Source: Nothophaeocryptopus gaeumannii
Lineage: Eukaryota > Ascomycota > Dothideomycetes > Mycosphaerellales > Mycosphaerellaceae
Assembly (NCBI GenBank): GCA_031771865.1
Contig: JASISA010000027.1
Coordinates: 2,170,001-2,234,000, forward strand
Direction: 5' to 3'
Length of the DNA: 64,000 nucleotides
In this document: positions 10,678-21,296 of the stretch, one piece after another
How the letters are laid out: each line of letters begins with the position of its first letter
How positions within the stretch are numbered: the first letter of the stretch is position 1
Program-made: the position numbers and the translations under genes
Notes under the pieces: generated by a model
Seen by the model: only the letters and a program-made list of their open reading frames with translations
Told to the model about the DNA's origin: nothing
The model's database searches: none

Positions 10678-13164
10678 TGTCAAATCGGCCGGTGGCTGTC
10701 AGAGCGTGAGACCTTTGATGAGAAGTCTTCCGAAAGACCAAAAGATCAATGCTCTTCAACGCGGTCGTTGACGGTGTCCTGCATGTCTTGTAAGCATGGG
10801 CGGCCATTGCTTTGGTTGCTCCCGATGGTTTGTCTTGCACACCTGCATGCATGAACACCTCGCGGGAGTGTAAAGGGGAGCGGTACCTTGTGCGACTATC
10901 CGCTGCAGTCTGCACCTTGTCTGCGCAATACCGGCAATTGCAGAGCAGTTTCTTTGCTGTCGCCACGCGTTGATGCTCGCCTTGTTGGGCTTTGCTGCGT
11001 GAGCAGACTAACGGGCTTCTTGGTGATGGTCGTTGTCTGGCGGTGGGCTTTGTCTCGGGAGTGGCCAAAGAAGCTGTATGAGCAAGCGGAGGTAGAAAGG
11101 AAGTCGGCAAGAAGTCACACGAGATCCTTTGTGTAAGCAGAGCACTCAAGATACTTGTAGCAATACCAGCTTGCTGACTGAACTGAGTGCGGCTTCACGC
11201 TGAAGACGGACGACGAAATCCACCGCATCCGTAGGTGTCTCGAGCCCAGGCCCGCAGAAGAGTCTCAGATGGCCGCTTTCGGAAGTCAACCACTTGCACG
11301 ACCTCGCTGCGAGCATAACGACGTCTACAGTACGCTGGTGAGATATAGACGGTGCTCCTATACCCAGCAGTTGTGGTGAGAGAACAGTCGGGCGCCTCTA
11401 GAGATCCATAATTTCCCAAACGGTCATGCTCGCCGGCGCAGTTGTGGAAGCACCGCAATCCGCGCCACAACCTCCCGTGTGGGACTGACTAGGCCCAAAG
11501 TTGGCACGTCCACACTGTGCTGTGAGCAATACTAACACCTGAGGTCGGTCTTCAGCGGCGAGCAGACCGTAGCATGTGCCTGGCGATCAAGAGGGATCCA
11601 CTAGTTCGCGGCGGGTTGTTGACATGCAGTAGTCATATGGGCCCCGAAGCTTGATGTGCAAGGATAATCCACCATACTTGCTGTGCCGGATTGCTACGAA
11701 CCAGACGGCTCTGCATTCGCAGATTGTTTGTTACACCTTCTCGGGCACTTGGATACCGCATTCCTCGCACACCACGCTAGCCCCAACCATCACCATTCCT
11801 GAAACCGCTGGCCGGAGAGCCCAATCGCGGCCTTGCAGGAACGCATCACTGCCCTCACACGAGATCCGAATGCGGTCTGATAATTGCAAGGACCTGCGTA
11901 GCATCTGCGAACGCAGCGTGACCCTAGTCCACCCACCGGCTGCCTGCATTTTGGACCCAGCGGCTAGGCGCTTGGACGCCCCGGCGTTTGAGCCTGCGCA
12001 CATGCTCTTCCGATCGTCATATGCCCGCAAGACCAACAATTTAGCGGTCTCAGCACCACCGGCGAGTGTGATCGTGCACGCAGCTTGCAAGTCGTGGTGG
12101 GAGCTACGGGCGTGCTCTAGCGCCTTTCAGCTGTACCTGCAGAGTAGCACACACACGCTTAGGCACGGCAGGAGTTGCAGTATGCATAGTCTCTGCGCGT
12201 CCCTGCGCCAGACGGCGAACGTGAGCCAGAGGCTCTTCTCGTGAACATCGGGCCACCGCGCCGTAAGGCTAGCGATCGAAGCGACCACACTTTCACTCCA
12301 CCCATTCCACCAGATTGCAAGCAGGGAAGTTCGGCTGCTACCGAGAATCCAGTCTGCGTGCCCTCTTCAGACTGCAAGCTAATCTACATGCGTGAGGTCC
12401 TGTGCAACCGCATCATGTATCAGATTCGCGCTCGCTCCCAAGCGTGCAACATGCGACTCAAGTGATAACGGAAATGACTGTGGACTCGCCGGCTACAGTT
12501 ACTGCGTGCGAGATATCGTGAGGAATAATGCTAGATGATTGGATACCAGCAATCGAATTTCATCCAATTTCTGTACACCACACCGGACATTAATCGGGAG
12601 TATCGAAAGCAGCCACGGCAGCACAGATCCTCTTTCGTTTTCACGGGCAGCTGCACTGACACACGCCTCTTCCAACGTCTATGTTGTACGACTGAGGCTG
12701 ACGAACCCCACAACCCAAAGTCTGGGAGCCTCGAACTTTGGTCTCCATGTCGGCTGCTCCTTCAAGTAAGATGTCTGGGTCGGAGCGCGGCGTGATTATC
12801 ATCGGAGACTTTGCGAGACGCCGCACCCAGAATCAAACTCCTGTCAAACAAGGGTGGAGAGGGGGAGTACGTGGATGCCATGTCCATCGCGTGTAACGAC
12901 GGCCCCGAAAAGCCTGCGGATTCCTGTACCAATATTCCATAATGATCCTCCTAGCTGCTTGTGGATATCGAGCGACCATGTGCAAGCGCTTGTTGTCGTT
13001 GGAGCGGCGTTGAAGGCGGCTGTCGGTCAGGGCCGAGTATACGTTTGGTAGTTCGCGGCCGGTCCAATTGCCTTCGCCCTATGCTGCGGCTTCCAGCAAC
13101 GACATATAAGGCGCAGAGTGTAGGATGCGTGTAAATTCTTGCATTGACGCTGGAGCATGACAGC
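10678..13164. other. 2.5-kb gene-poor region upstream of the HMG-box gene
   Basis: I see no gene I can support. Open frames of up to about 197 codons occur (for example 11651-12244, plus) but have arbitrary composition, no domain and no splice logic. I saw no terminal repeats, no tRNA and no obvious RIP-type AT shift. Part of it is probably the long promoter or 5' leader of the HMG-box gene, and its right end is the 3' flank of ACL4. Confidence 0.5.
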
Positions 13165-14400
13165 TCAAGAGTCAGCCATCTCTGCGTCGCCGTCTTGGTC
13201 TTGGTCTTCATCGTCCTCAATTCCTTCCCACTCAGACTCGTCTTCGTCTCCGCCTTCGGCTTGTTCATCTTCCGGTCCCAATACCGTGTTTAGGCCCTCG
13301 ACGAGCTCCTTGGCATGCTCAAAAAGTCGCTCGTCCTCGTAATCCTGCAGATCATACAGCTTGAGTGATTGCTTCAGCCACTTACGGCTGCCTTTCATGG
13401 CACGCTCAAGCGGTCCCTGATTCGCTGTGGAGTCATTAGCGACGCCAGTGTCCATCGCCGACCCGTCATTAGAATCGGCGATGTCTTTGTTACGCTCAGC
13501 GATCAGGTGCTGACACCAGCCTCCCAGGTACCATGCCTCAACACTTTGGTCATCTTCCTGAACCAGTCGGTGAAGCACCTCCATAGCCCCAGTCTCCATT
13601 GCAGCTTCCATCAATAGACGTGCAAGCGAAATCTTAGTGGCGAAGTCGGGCACGGCAGGATCTTCGGGTTCAAGATCCATCCATAATGCGAGAGAGCGCG
13701 TGAGGGCCGATTGGGCATCCTCAGTTCGCTGTTGTGACAATCGCACAGACGCCAAAGTCTGCAGCACCTCAGGACTCGTCTCATCCTCCACCGTCATTGC
13801 TTCCGTGACCAAGCTTTCGCAGCGGGCTTCGGCGTCCTCCTCCCACGACAAGTCAGTCATGTAAACCTCCACAATGCCGCACAGTGCATTGGCGAGCTTG
13901 CGCTTCTTTTCAACGCGCAGAATCAACAGCGATTCCTCATCCAATCCTGGAACCTGACCACTCTCGAGCTGTGCAATCTCATACTGGAGAGCCTTGGCAC
14001 CTTTTTCGTACCAGTCCACGCTCTGCTGGCCTCCCTCCTCACTAATTTGCGCAAGCCAAAGGAATTTTTCGGCGCCGCCACCGAGTGCCTCCGGCACCTT
14101 GCCGTCGGGGTCGAGTCGTACAGCTTCCTCGAAGTACATGCGTGCTGACTCCACAGCACCTAGCTCAATGCTGATTTCTCCCAGCAAATTAGCTGCTGGA
14201 AGCTTCTCGATAGTTGATCCATTCTGCACCTGAGACCAGAGTTGTTTGGCCACCCGTAGAGCGTCTTCTGGCTGCGACTGTTCGACAAGTTCCAGCGCAG
14301 ACGCGTACAGCTGTTCGGGCGTGTGCTTAGTCGCTGACATTTGGTTCTTCTTCCCGTTGGACACGCCGTTCTTCTGCGACTTGTTCTTCGTCTTTGCCAT
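13165..14400 (-). CDS. ACL4: TPR-repeat assembly chaperone of ribosomal protein L4 (Acl4-like)
   Basis: Single exon. From the ATG at 14400 (MAKTKNKSQKN) the product is 411 aa; an in-frame ATG at 14505 would add 35 residues. I prefer 14400 because the added part is unlike the compact basic start of the family. TPR helices run from about residue 25 (TPEQLYASALELVEQ) through AANLLGEISIELG and ARMYFEEAVRLDPDG. The EKFLWLAQISEEGGQQSVDWYEKG block is what I associate with fungal Acl4. The C-terminus is strongly acidic. Yeast Acl4 binds nascent Rpl4 and escorts it to pre-60S particles. It is divergent from GIR2 across a short shared promoter. Confidence 0.8.
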   Translation of the reverse strand: MAKTKNKSQKNGVSNGKKNQMSATKHTPEQLYASALELVEQSQPEDALRVAKQLWSQVQNGSTIEKLPAANLLGEISIELGAVESARMYFEEAVRLDPDGKVPEALGGGAEKFLWLAQISEEGGQQSVDWYEKGAKALQYEIAQLESGQVPGLDEESLLILRVEKKRKLANALCGIVEVYMTDLSWEEDAEARCESLVTEAMTVEDETSPEVLQTLASVRLSQQRTEDAQSALTRSLALWMDLEPEDPAVPDFATKISLARLLMEAAMETGAMEVLHRLVQEDDQSVEAWYLGGWCQHLIAERNKDIADSNDGSAMDTGVANDSTANQGPLERAMKGSRKWLKQSLKLYDLQDYEDERLFEHAKELVEGLNTVLGPEDEQAEGGDEDESEWEGIEDDEDQDQDGDAEMADS

Positions 14401-14764
14401 GGAACCGGGTTGCAGTAGCGTTCTTGGCCGGATGTATTGCTTTCCTCGGTGGTAGTCGTCCGTCGCGATGTTCAACTTTGAGAAATTTCGAGAAGCTCGG
14501 GCCATCTGAAGTCAGAATCCCTGCTCGCGGCTTATCGATACGCGCGAGAAGCACTGGCCTGACTGGCAAGTGGTGCCGAAGGTGACGCCGTTGGTGTCCT
14601 CTTCACATTCGTGACCTGTGGGCGCTGAGCTGGTTGGTGTGAGCTCCAGAAGTGGGTGTGCAGTGCCTGAACCGTTGTGATCGTACCTGCAGTCGGCGCG
14701 ACACCACTCACGAAGAGCGGATGCGCTAGAGCGTGATAAAGGTCAGCAAAAGACATCAGCCAAC

Positions 14765-15460
14765 ATGGGAAGAGATGAGCAGAAGGAAGAGCGAGAGGTG
14801 CTGGACTCCATATTTCCAGAGGAGATACAAGACATATCCGACACCGAATATCGAATAACGATCCAATTGGAACCGCATAAAGAGCACGGCGACGAGAGTG
14901 AAGATCCGGTCGTCATCCTCAATGTCCGGTACCCAGAAGCATACCCTGATGAAGCGCCCATGCTGGACATCACACAGCCCCCAAACGCTGCCAAGCATCT
15001 GCATCTGGACATATCCGAAGACAAGGCGCGGTTGCTGGAAGCACTACAGCCCACAATAGAGGAGAGCATGGGTATGGCCATGGTGTTTACGCTCGTCAGC
15101 ACTCTCAAGGAATCTGTGGAGCTGCTCATCAGTGAGCGGCAGAAGGCTATCGAAGCTCAACGAGAGGTTGAGGTTAGGAAAGCGGAGGAAGAGGAGAACA
15201 GAAAGTTCGAGGGTGAGAAGGTGACTCGGGAAACATTCCTCGCATGGCGTGACAGGTTCAAGAAGGAAATGGAGGAAGAAGCTGCTAGGAAGCAGGCCGA
15301 GCAGGAAGCAGAAGACAAAAAGAAGCGAGGGAAATTGGAAGAGAAGAAGCTCACAGGCAAGCAACTCTGGGAGCAAGGTCTTGCTGGCAAGGGTGCCGAC
15401 GAAGACGAGGAGGGAGAGGATGCCGTTGAAGGCATTCGCGAACTCAAGGTCGAGGGCTGA
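14765..15460 (+). CDS. GIR2: RWD-domain protein, Gir2/RWDD1-like
   Basis: Single exon, 231 aa. The RWD domain occupies about residues 1-115. It begins EEREVLDSIFPEEI and has the diagnostic VRYPEAYPDEAP turn, followed by the EESMGMAMVFTLVS helix. A charged helical segment (about 130-205) holds the GEKVTRETFLAWRDRFKKEM motif conserved in the RWDD1/DFRP2 group, then GKQLWEQGLA and an acidic end. Gir2 binds the GTPase Rbg2 and associates with Gcn1 and translating ribosomes. Its divergent neighbour ACL4 is also ribosome-linked, so co-regulation is plausible but unproven. Confidence 0.87.
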   Translation: MGRDEQKEEREVLDSIFPEEIQDISDTEYRITIQLEPHKEHGDESEDPVVILNVRYPEAYPDEAPMLDITQPPNAAKHLHLDISEDKARLLEALQPTIEESMGMAMVFTLVSTLKESVELLISERQKAIEAQREVEVRKAEEEENRKFEGEKVTRETFLAWRDRFKKEMEEEAARKQAEQEAEDKKKRGKLEEKKLTGKQLWEQGLAGKGADEDEEGEDAVEGIRELKVEG

Positions 15461-16075
15461 AGGAGGAAGTCCCATCTAGAAATTCACTGAGCCATTTTGC
15501 GATGAAGTCAGAACTGCAGAGTCAGGAAGCGGGCCATATGCCATTTCGCCCAGTTGCAGTCGCGTGAGGGACTGACGGTGATGTCCTGGTTGCTTTTCGA
15601 CGCCAGTACGACCAACGACTCGGCCAAGGGAAGTCTCCGTAATGTTCATAGGGATTCTGCATGGTCCATAGATGGCATGCTCATCCTCAGCGATGACTGG
15701 GCGCCGTGAGGCTGGAAATGAGTATGGAGTGAAGGAGAACGAAGCAGTGCCCAAGGGAATTCGACTGGTATTGCCACGAATGCTCCAGTGGACGAGATTC
15801 GAGAGATCATTCTCTCACTCGGAGACTTTATTTCCATTTTCAACCTACTATGTTCTGTCTTGTTGTCGTTGATAATTCGATGCTTGTTGGAGTGAACCTG
15901 GACCTCGCTGAGTCATCCGTAATCTTCGCGCTAAGCGCGAGCAGTCGCGCTGCCTTGCGAGGATCGCGTCTTCCGGTCCGAACTTCACAAACACCTCTTC
16001 ACCTCTTCGCGCCCATCTCGCCACCACCAACAACACCTTTACCACGATCGCGCGACAACGACGAAAACGATAACC
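15461..16075. other. Intergenic region between GIR2 and RTT107
   Basis: About 615 bp between two genes on the plus strand. I see no supportable coding region. The last 100 bp are C/A-rich (CACCACCAACAACACC), typical of a fungal 5' UTR, and lead into the RTT107 start codon. Confidence 0.5.
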
Positions 16076-18772
16076 ATGGCGGACGAGGAGACGGGCGGTC
16101 CGCTGTTTGAGCATGTCGTCTTCACTATCATTCCAAGTGAGACCTTCACCAAAGAGCGGACCAACTTCGTCCTCAGCAACGTTGGCAACAATGGCGGCAG
16201 ATACGTGCCGCTACGCGATGGCGACCAATCGATCGACGACATGGAGAACATAACACACATCATCTCCACCCACGTCGACTTCCCCGAATACAATCGCGCA
16301 CTCGAATTAGGCATCGATGTGGTCAAGCCTTCCTGGGTGTCAGCATGCATCCGGCGCAAGAAGCAGACGTCTCCCCGCCAGCACAGTCCAGACCCGAGCC
16401 AGTTCTTTCAAGATGTTGTTCTCACTACGGCTGCCCTGCCAGAAGGCGATGACGACGCTATCAAGGCCGGCGTGCTCGCCCTGGGTGGCCAGCCGAGCAA
16501 CAGCATGACGAAGCTGGTCACTCACCTGGTCACCACGAGCCTGGACAATCAGAAATGTCACCTTGTACGAGAGAAAGAGCTGGACTGCAGGATTGTGTTA
16601 CCACACTGGTTCGATGCCTGTGTGAAGCTGGGAAAGAAGATCAGCGAGAAGCCATATCTCCTGCCAGATCCAGAGATCCTCCGACAAGACAATGGCGCTA
16701 TCAGGCCGAGCCCAACACCGCAGCTCGAAGGCGCCGTCTGCGCGCGACCGACCGGGGAGCCTCCCTCTTCGACCCCTGCTCCAAGCCCGTCTAAGTCGCG
16801 CAAGTTTCTCAATGCTTTCTCAGCCAAGAAGATCTTTCTAGCCGCTGACCTCGAGATCTCCGACCATCTGGAGAAAACATTGGGGGATTTGATCGAATCT
16901 GGTGGGGGATCAGTCACAAGAGACGTTGCTAAGTGCAACATCTACATTGGCCAGTATCGGGACGGCGAGTCGTACATTACTGCATCTCGTGCCCAAAAGG
17001 AGGTTGCAAACCTGGCGTGGTTGTACCATGTCATCAATCGCAACCGCTATGTCAGCCCATCCCGCAAGCTGCTTCATTACCCAATTCCTCGCAATGGTAT
17101 CCCGGGCTTTGAGAACATGAAGATCAGTCTTTCAAACTATTCGGGAGAAGCTCGCATCTACGTCGAGAATCTCATCCGGTACAGCGGAGCCGAGTACACC
17201 AAGACAATGAAGCAAGATAATACCCACTTAATCACTGCGCACAAGGCAGGCGAGAAGTGCGAAGCTGCACAGGAATGGAACATCACTGTTGTGAACCACT
17301 TATGGCTGGAGGAAAGCTTTGCCAAGTGCGTCATCCAAACAACGACGAATCCAAAGTATACTACATTCCCAGCTCGGACAAATCTTGGAGAGGTCACAGG
17401 ACAGACGTGTCTCGACATGAAGAATGTGGAGCGCTATTTCTTTCCGAAGCCAAAATCTCCCCAAAAGGTCAAGGTGCAGGAAAAGGCAGCTCCACGACAA
17501 ACGTTGCCAGCATCTAGTGCCATAGTGAGCGGGCCGGCTGCGTCTGACGCGATGGACGTGGATGTCAATGTGCCAACTCCAATCAAGGAGGGCAACGAGA
17601 TGGATGTCGAGGAAGAGTCCGAGCCGAAGACGGCGAAGAAGCCTCGTGGCCGACCACGAAAGTCAGAAGCGGCAGCCACGCCTCGCGTCGTGGACGAAGA
17701 GAAGGAGAACCATTCGCCGATGCCAACTAGTACCGGCCGCGCTGCGAAGACCAAGGCACTGAACGATCTGCATACCCAGTCAGCTGACATTGCGCTGTAT
17801 CAGAAGGAACAGAAGCGCAAGGGCGGTGTCATATACGGCGGACGTCGTGGAAGCCGTGGCGACGAACAACTATCCTCACCAGCGCCGCAATCGCGATCCT
17901 CTCGGAAGCGACCCAGTGATGAATACGAAGTCACTGCTCACGGTAGTGACCTGAGCGACGGAGAGACCCAGAAGCCGGGCGCCAAACAGTCGAAGAAAGC
18001 AAAAACAAGCACTACCTCGAATTTCCCTGACGTGAAGTTCCGAATGATGGTGACGGGTGATGACCGGTGGAGTGACAACACCAAGAAAGAGGATAACGAC
18101 AAGAAAACGCTGCGTCAACTCGGCGTCGCACTCACACAGGACCCGAAGGACGTCGATATCCTAGTAGCTCCCAAGCTGCTTCGCACCAAAAAGTTTGTCT
18201 GTGCTCTCGCCGGTGCACCACTAGTCGTGCACACATCCTTCCTTGACGCGGCACTATTGAAGAAGAAGCTAATTGAAGACCCGCCAATGCTCAAAGACCT
18301 GGAAGGAGAACAACGCCTGGGTTTCAAGCTTGTTGACGCACTGGCCCGCGCAAAAGTCAACAAGCGCCAGCTCTTCCGTGGCTGGTCCATCTTCGTCACG
18401 AAGGATATCAAGGGCGGATTTGACACGTACAAAGAGATCATCCAGCTCAACGGAGGCAATGCGCTTCAGTATGCTGGCCGTACTGGTATCATCATGGCTA
18501 AAGCTCGTAGTCCAGACGACCCAGAGGCCGGAGAAGAATCGCAGAATCAAGGCGGCAACGATGAATTCGGCAAAGTGTATCTTGTCTCGGGCGAGACGGA
18601 CGCGGAAATGAAGAATTGGAAGGCTTTCCGCGATACTGCTAACAAGCAAGAGCTCGAACCGCGGATCGTTCACCCTGATTGGATCTTGAATGCCGCACTG
18701 AGTCAACACATTGAGTTCAAAGAGAAGTGGGGGCTTGATGAGGAGAAGATGATGAGCCAGCGTGCAGGTTAA
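16076..18772 (+). CDS. RTT107: Multi-BRCT DNA-repair scaffold (Rtt107/Brc1)
   Basis: Single exon, 898 aa. BRCT units are visible at about 12-100 (THIISTHVDF...VVKPSWVSACI), 104-205 (THLVTTSLDNQK...LPHWFDACV), 255-340 (IFLAADLEI...NLAWLYHVI), 345-435 (THLITAHKAGEKCEAA...VNHLWLEESF), and two near the C-terminus, about 655-755 and 765-890 (IVHPDWILNAALSQ). Between the fourth and fifth is a disordered linker with an AT-hook-like KKPRGRPRKSE. Four N-terminal and two C-terminal BRCTs match yeast Rtt107 and fission yeast Brc1. Those proteins read gamma-H2A and scaffold the Slx4 and Smc5/6 machinery at stalled forks. It acts in the nucleus. The start codon follows directly after a pyrimidine-rich leader. 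Confidence 0.87.
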   Translation: MADEETGGPLFEHVVFTIIPSETFTKERTNFVLSNVGNNGGRYVPLRDGDQSIDDMENITHIISTHVDFPEYNRALELGIDVVKPSWVSACIRRKKQTSPRQHSPDPSQFFQDVVLTTAALPEGDDDAIKAGVLALGGQPSNSMTKLVTHLVTTSLDNQKCHLVREKELDCRIVLPHWFDACVKLGKKISEKPYLLPDPEILRQDNGAIRPSPTPQLEGAVCARPTGEPPSSTPAPSPSKSRKFLNAFSAKKIFLAADLEISDHLEKTLGDLIESGGGSVTRDVAKCNIYIGQYRDGESYITASRAQKEVANLAWLYHVINRNRYVSPSRKLLHYPIPRNGIPGFENMKISLSNYSGEARIYVENLIRYSGAEYTKTMKQDNTHLITAHKAGEKCEAAQEWNITVVNHLWLEESFAKCVIQTTTNPKYTTFPARTNLGEVTGQTCLDMKNVERYFFPKPKSPQKVKVQEKAAPRQTLPASSAIVSGPAASDAMDVDVNVPTPIKEGNEMDVEEESEPKTAKKPRGRPRKSEAAATPRVVDEEKENHSPMPTSTGRAAKTKALNDLHTQSADIALYQKEQKRKGGVIYGGRRGSRGDEQLSSPAPQSRSSRKRPSDEYEVTAHGSDLSDGETQKPGAKQSKKAKTSTTSNFPDVKFRMMVTGDDRWSDNTKKEDNDKKTLRQLGVALTQDPKDVDILVAPKLLRTKKFVCALAGAPLVVHTSFLDAALLKKKLIEDPPMLKDLEGEQRLGFKLVDALARAKVNKRQLFRGWSIFVTKDIKGGFDTYKEIIQLNGGNALQYAGRTGIIMAKARSPDDPEAGEESQNQGGNDEFGKVYLVSGETDAEMKNWKAFRDTANKQELEPRIVHPDWILNAALSQHIEFKEKWGLDEEKMMSQRAG

Positions 18773-19024
18773 GCGATGATGAGTGATCTTTGTACATGTT
18801 AGGTTATTGTTGACAGTCCTGCCAGGCTTCCCGTGGTCTCTACGGCCAGTGCTGAGGAAGGGATGGCGATTCAGAAACGACGATTTTGAGAGGTGAAGCA
18901 GCTTGCTTGTGATTTTAGCGATGGCGCTAGTTGGTACTTGACCTTTGACGAATTGATGCTTCTACACTCACTGATGCTCCGCTACGCTTTGCTATCATTG
19001 TGCAGTCCCACGAGCCATCATTCC

Positions 19025-20878
19025 TTACACTGCTCCTTCGTCTTTCTCAGCAAAGAACCCGGTCTTTCCTAAATGCTTAATCACCTGCAGCGCCAACTGA
19101 TCCTGCTCATCTCCCTCCTTCTCCATTAACCTCTGGAAAATACTCTTCTTAGCATCAGTCACCGGCTGATCAAGAACAGGTGCGAACGGGTCCCTAGTCC
19201 TCGACTGGCTCTGTTCTTTTCGTTGCTGGATTTGTCTCCTGCCCTCGACGGATATTTCGTGCCTGAATGTGCAGGCTTCTCCGTCTCGACACCATCCGCT
19301 TGCTGAGAAGAATTTGCAGAGGCGTTGGTGTTGGTGTTGGTGAAGAGGTGGAGGCTTAGTGGAGGTTTCTTCTGGAGGGCCGGAGGATGAGTCGGAATCG
19401 GACGAATCGGATGGAGAAATTGAACTCGAGACTGTTGCGGCTTCGAGAGCGTCGCTTTGGGGTTCTGGGCCAGCATCTTGGCCCTCTTGTGCGCTGGCGT
19501 TGGCCGGCTGCTGTCCAGTAGGCTCCGAGGAAGACTTCCCTAACCCGTCCGTGTCATCTGCATCAACAAGCTTATGGACTGGTTTCGAAGGAAGACCAGG
19601 CTCATCTACTGTTTTCTCTGTCATGGTAACTTCGTTGCTCGGCTCCTCCGGTATCTTGTCGACTTCAGAAGACTGCACGCTTGGTCGTACCACTTTGGCC
19701 TCACTTTGAGATAACCGTCTTCGCATGCCTTCCAGTCTCTTTTCCTGGCGCGCGACCTCTCTTCGCATTTTATCAACCTCATTCACGGGCGGATGTGTCA
19801 CCTCTCGCAACTTCTGACTTGCCTCCGTGAGAAGTCTCATCCTCTCCTTCGCAACCCGGCGCTTCTCCTCTTCCTTTTCCGAAAGTCGAGCTCTGGTGGG
19901 GAAGTTTCTCGCCCGCTCCCTCTTCCAGGCTATCAGGTCAGCTTCTGTGGCCAAGGTCCTCACTGATCCATCTGGCTCTGTGAATGTCAATCCATCGCCC
20001 GGCGTCTTGTATATTGCTTCCTCATCTTCGATCTCATCATCACTCTCTGAAGAGGATGAATACTCGGGCTGGGCATCCCCTGGAGTCAGACCAAGAGACT
20101 TTCCCTTGCGCTTCGGACTTTGCTTTTGTTGCGGACGATTCCCACCCTTTTGGACCTGACGCTTAGGTGCTTCAGGCTTTGGAGGCAAGCCTGCAGATTG
20201 GAAGCTTGGGACTGATGGGGCTGTGCGCTGGCCAGGTAGCTTTTGTGTCGGCTCATGCTTCTCCCGTTGTGGTCCTCGGAGTGCATCGAGCTTGCGCTTG
20301 TGCCCTGCAGCTGTCCGAGGTGGGTATGCTGCCTCAGAATTTGTCGAGAAGAAACCATTGCTTGGCGATCCATACGCTTGTGCATTATGAGGGGGCTGTT
20401 GCTGGAATGAGCCGAGACTGCTCGAACTGAGATTGTTGTATTGATGGTAGTAAGCTCCGTTGCCAGATGAAAGACCAGCGAACGAAGGGTTGACATACGC
20501 TCCAGGGGGAGGTCCAGGAAGAGATGGATCAGAGGGCTGTTGAGAAAAGCCTCCGTAGTTTGGTATCGTCGTCGGAGGTCTTGGCGGAAGACCATACTGA
20601 GACGCTTGAGCATTTAGATGATTGTTTCCGGACAGCGCTGGGCCATTGCTGTGGTGTTGATTATGGGATTGCTGATGACCGCCGTTATCAGAGCCTCGTC
20701 CACGGCCTCCGCCACCTCTACCTCTACCTCTACCATCGAACGCTCCTCGAGAACTCCCTCTGCCGCGTCCTCTGCCTCGGCCAACACTCCCGGATTGATG
20801 ATCTTGAACTGGCTGCGAATTGGTCGTTGCAACTGCCGGCGGGGGCGGAGGCGGTGGCGGAAACTGGAACCCGGTCAT
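19025..20878 (-). CDS. NUFIP1-like protein with CCCH zinc finger
   Basis: Single exon, 617 aa, minus strand. The N-terminus has a polyproline run followed by an RGRGRGRG/GGRG (RGG-like) region to about residue 70. The central part contains AWKRERARNFPTRAR (about 315-330), which resembles the NUFIP1 core (W..ER..NFPT.A.). It is followed by a Lys/Arg/Glu helix. One C3H1 finger sits at about 520-540 (LCKFFSASGWCRDGEACTFRHE). NUFIP1 and yeast Rsa1 help assemble box C/D snoRNPs with Snu13 and R2TP. Assignment to the Rsa1 role is inference from the NFPT motif; the finger and RGG region are seen directly. It ends 252 bp from the convergent RTT107 gene. Confidence 0.75.
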   Translation of the reverse strand: MTGFQFPPPPPPPPAVATTNSQPVQDHQSGSVGRGRGRGRGSSRGAFDGRGRGRGGGGRGRGSDNGGHQQSHNQHHSNGPALSGNNHLNAQASQYGLPPRPPTTIPNYGGFSQQPSDPSLPGPPPGAYVNPSFAGLSSGNGAYYHQYNNLSSSSLGSFQQQPPHNAQAYGSPSNGFFSTNSEAAYPPRTAAGHKRKLDALRGPQREKHEPTQKLPGQRTAPSVPSFQSAGLPPKPEAPKRQVQKGGNRPQQKQSPKRKGKSLGLTPGDAQPEYSSSSESDDEIEDEEAIYKTPGDGLTFTEPDGSVRTLATEADLIAWKRERARNFPTRARLSEKEEEKRRVAKERMRLLTEASQKLREVTHPPVNEVDKMRREVARQEKRLEGMRRRLSQSEAKVVRPSVQSSEVDKIPEEPSNEVTMTEKTVDEPGLPSKPVHKLVDADDTDGLGKSSSEPTGQQPANASAQEGQDAGPEPQSDALEAATVSSSISPSDSSDSDSSSGPPEETSTKPPPLHQHQHQRLCKFFSASGWCRDGEACTFRHEISVEGRRQIQQRKEQSQSRTRDPFAPVLDQPVTDAKKSIFQRLMEKEGDEQDQLALQVIKHLGKTGFFAEKDEGAV

Positions 20879-21296
20879 GATGATCTGTGCATACGATCAG
20901 CCATTCGAAATGTCAAGATTGCTTTTGCGGAGTCACGTCGTTCACATGCTGTTGCACATGCAGAAGATGTTAAACTTCCGCCCAAGAGATTGGAACTCAC
21001 TTGAGCAACGCTAGTGTGGCAAGTGGCGCCGAGGCTGACTGCCGATTGGCTGGTTGCCTTTGCGCAAAGCATAAGATAAAGTTCATGCAAGCACCGTCTG
21101 GTAAAGCCGTGACGAGACCATCAACAACTTCTCGCCAAGTCTCGTCAGACTCACTATCGTCGCAAAAGCATCTAGACGCAATATCATGCGAGATTTGAAT
21201 GTCAAATCCCAACAGAAACAGGGCAAAATTGACAAACGATAGCCGCACGAGTAAAACTTCAACCGCCGACCCCGGTGAGGCGCATCATTCGTCAAG
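20879..21296. other. Bidirectional promoter, NUFIP1-like / RPC25
   Basis: This 418-bp gap separates two divergent start codons. I see no coding region. Both products would serve RNA metabolism in the nucleus, so joint control is possible. Confidence 0.5.

Noticed and set aside
11594..11607. GGATCCACTAGTTC, 14 bases like a cloning-vector polylinker, with NdeI, ApaI and HindIII sites nearby
   Set aside because: The match ends after 14 bases and the surrounding sequence does not follow any polylinker order I know. Chance is sufficient; no other vector-like sequence was seen.
11651..12244. 197-codon open frame on the plus strand
   Set aside because: It starts with TTG-ATG, has arbitrary Cys/Arg/Ser-rich composition, no domain, and overlaps equally open frames on the other strand.
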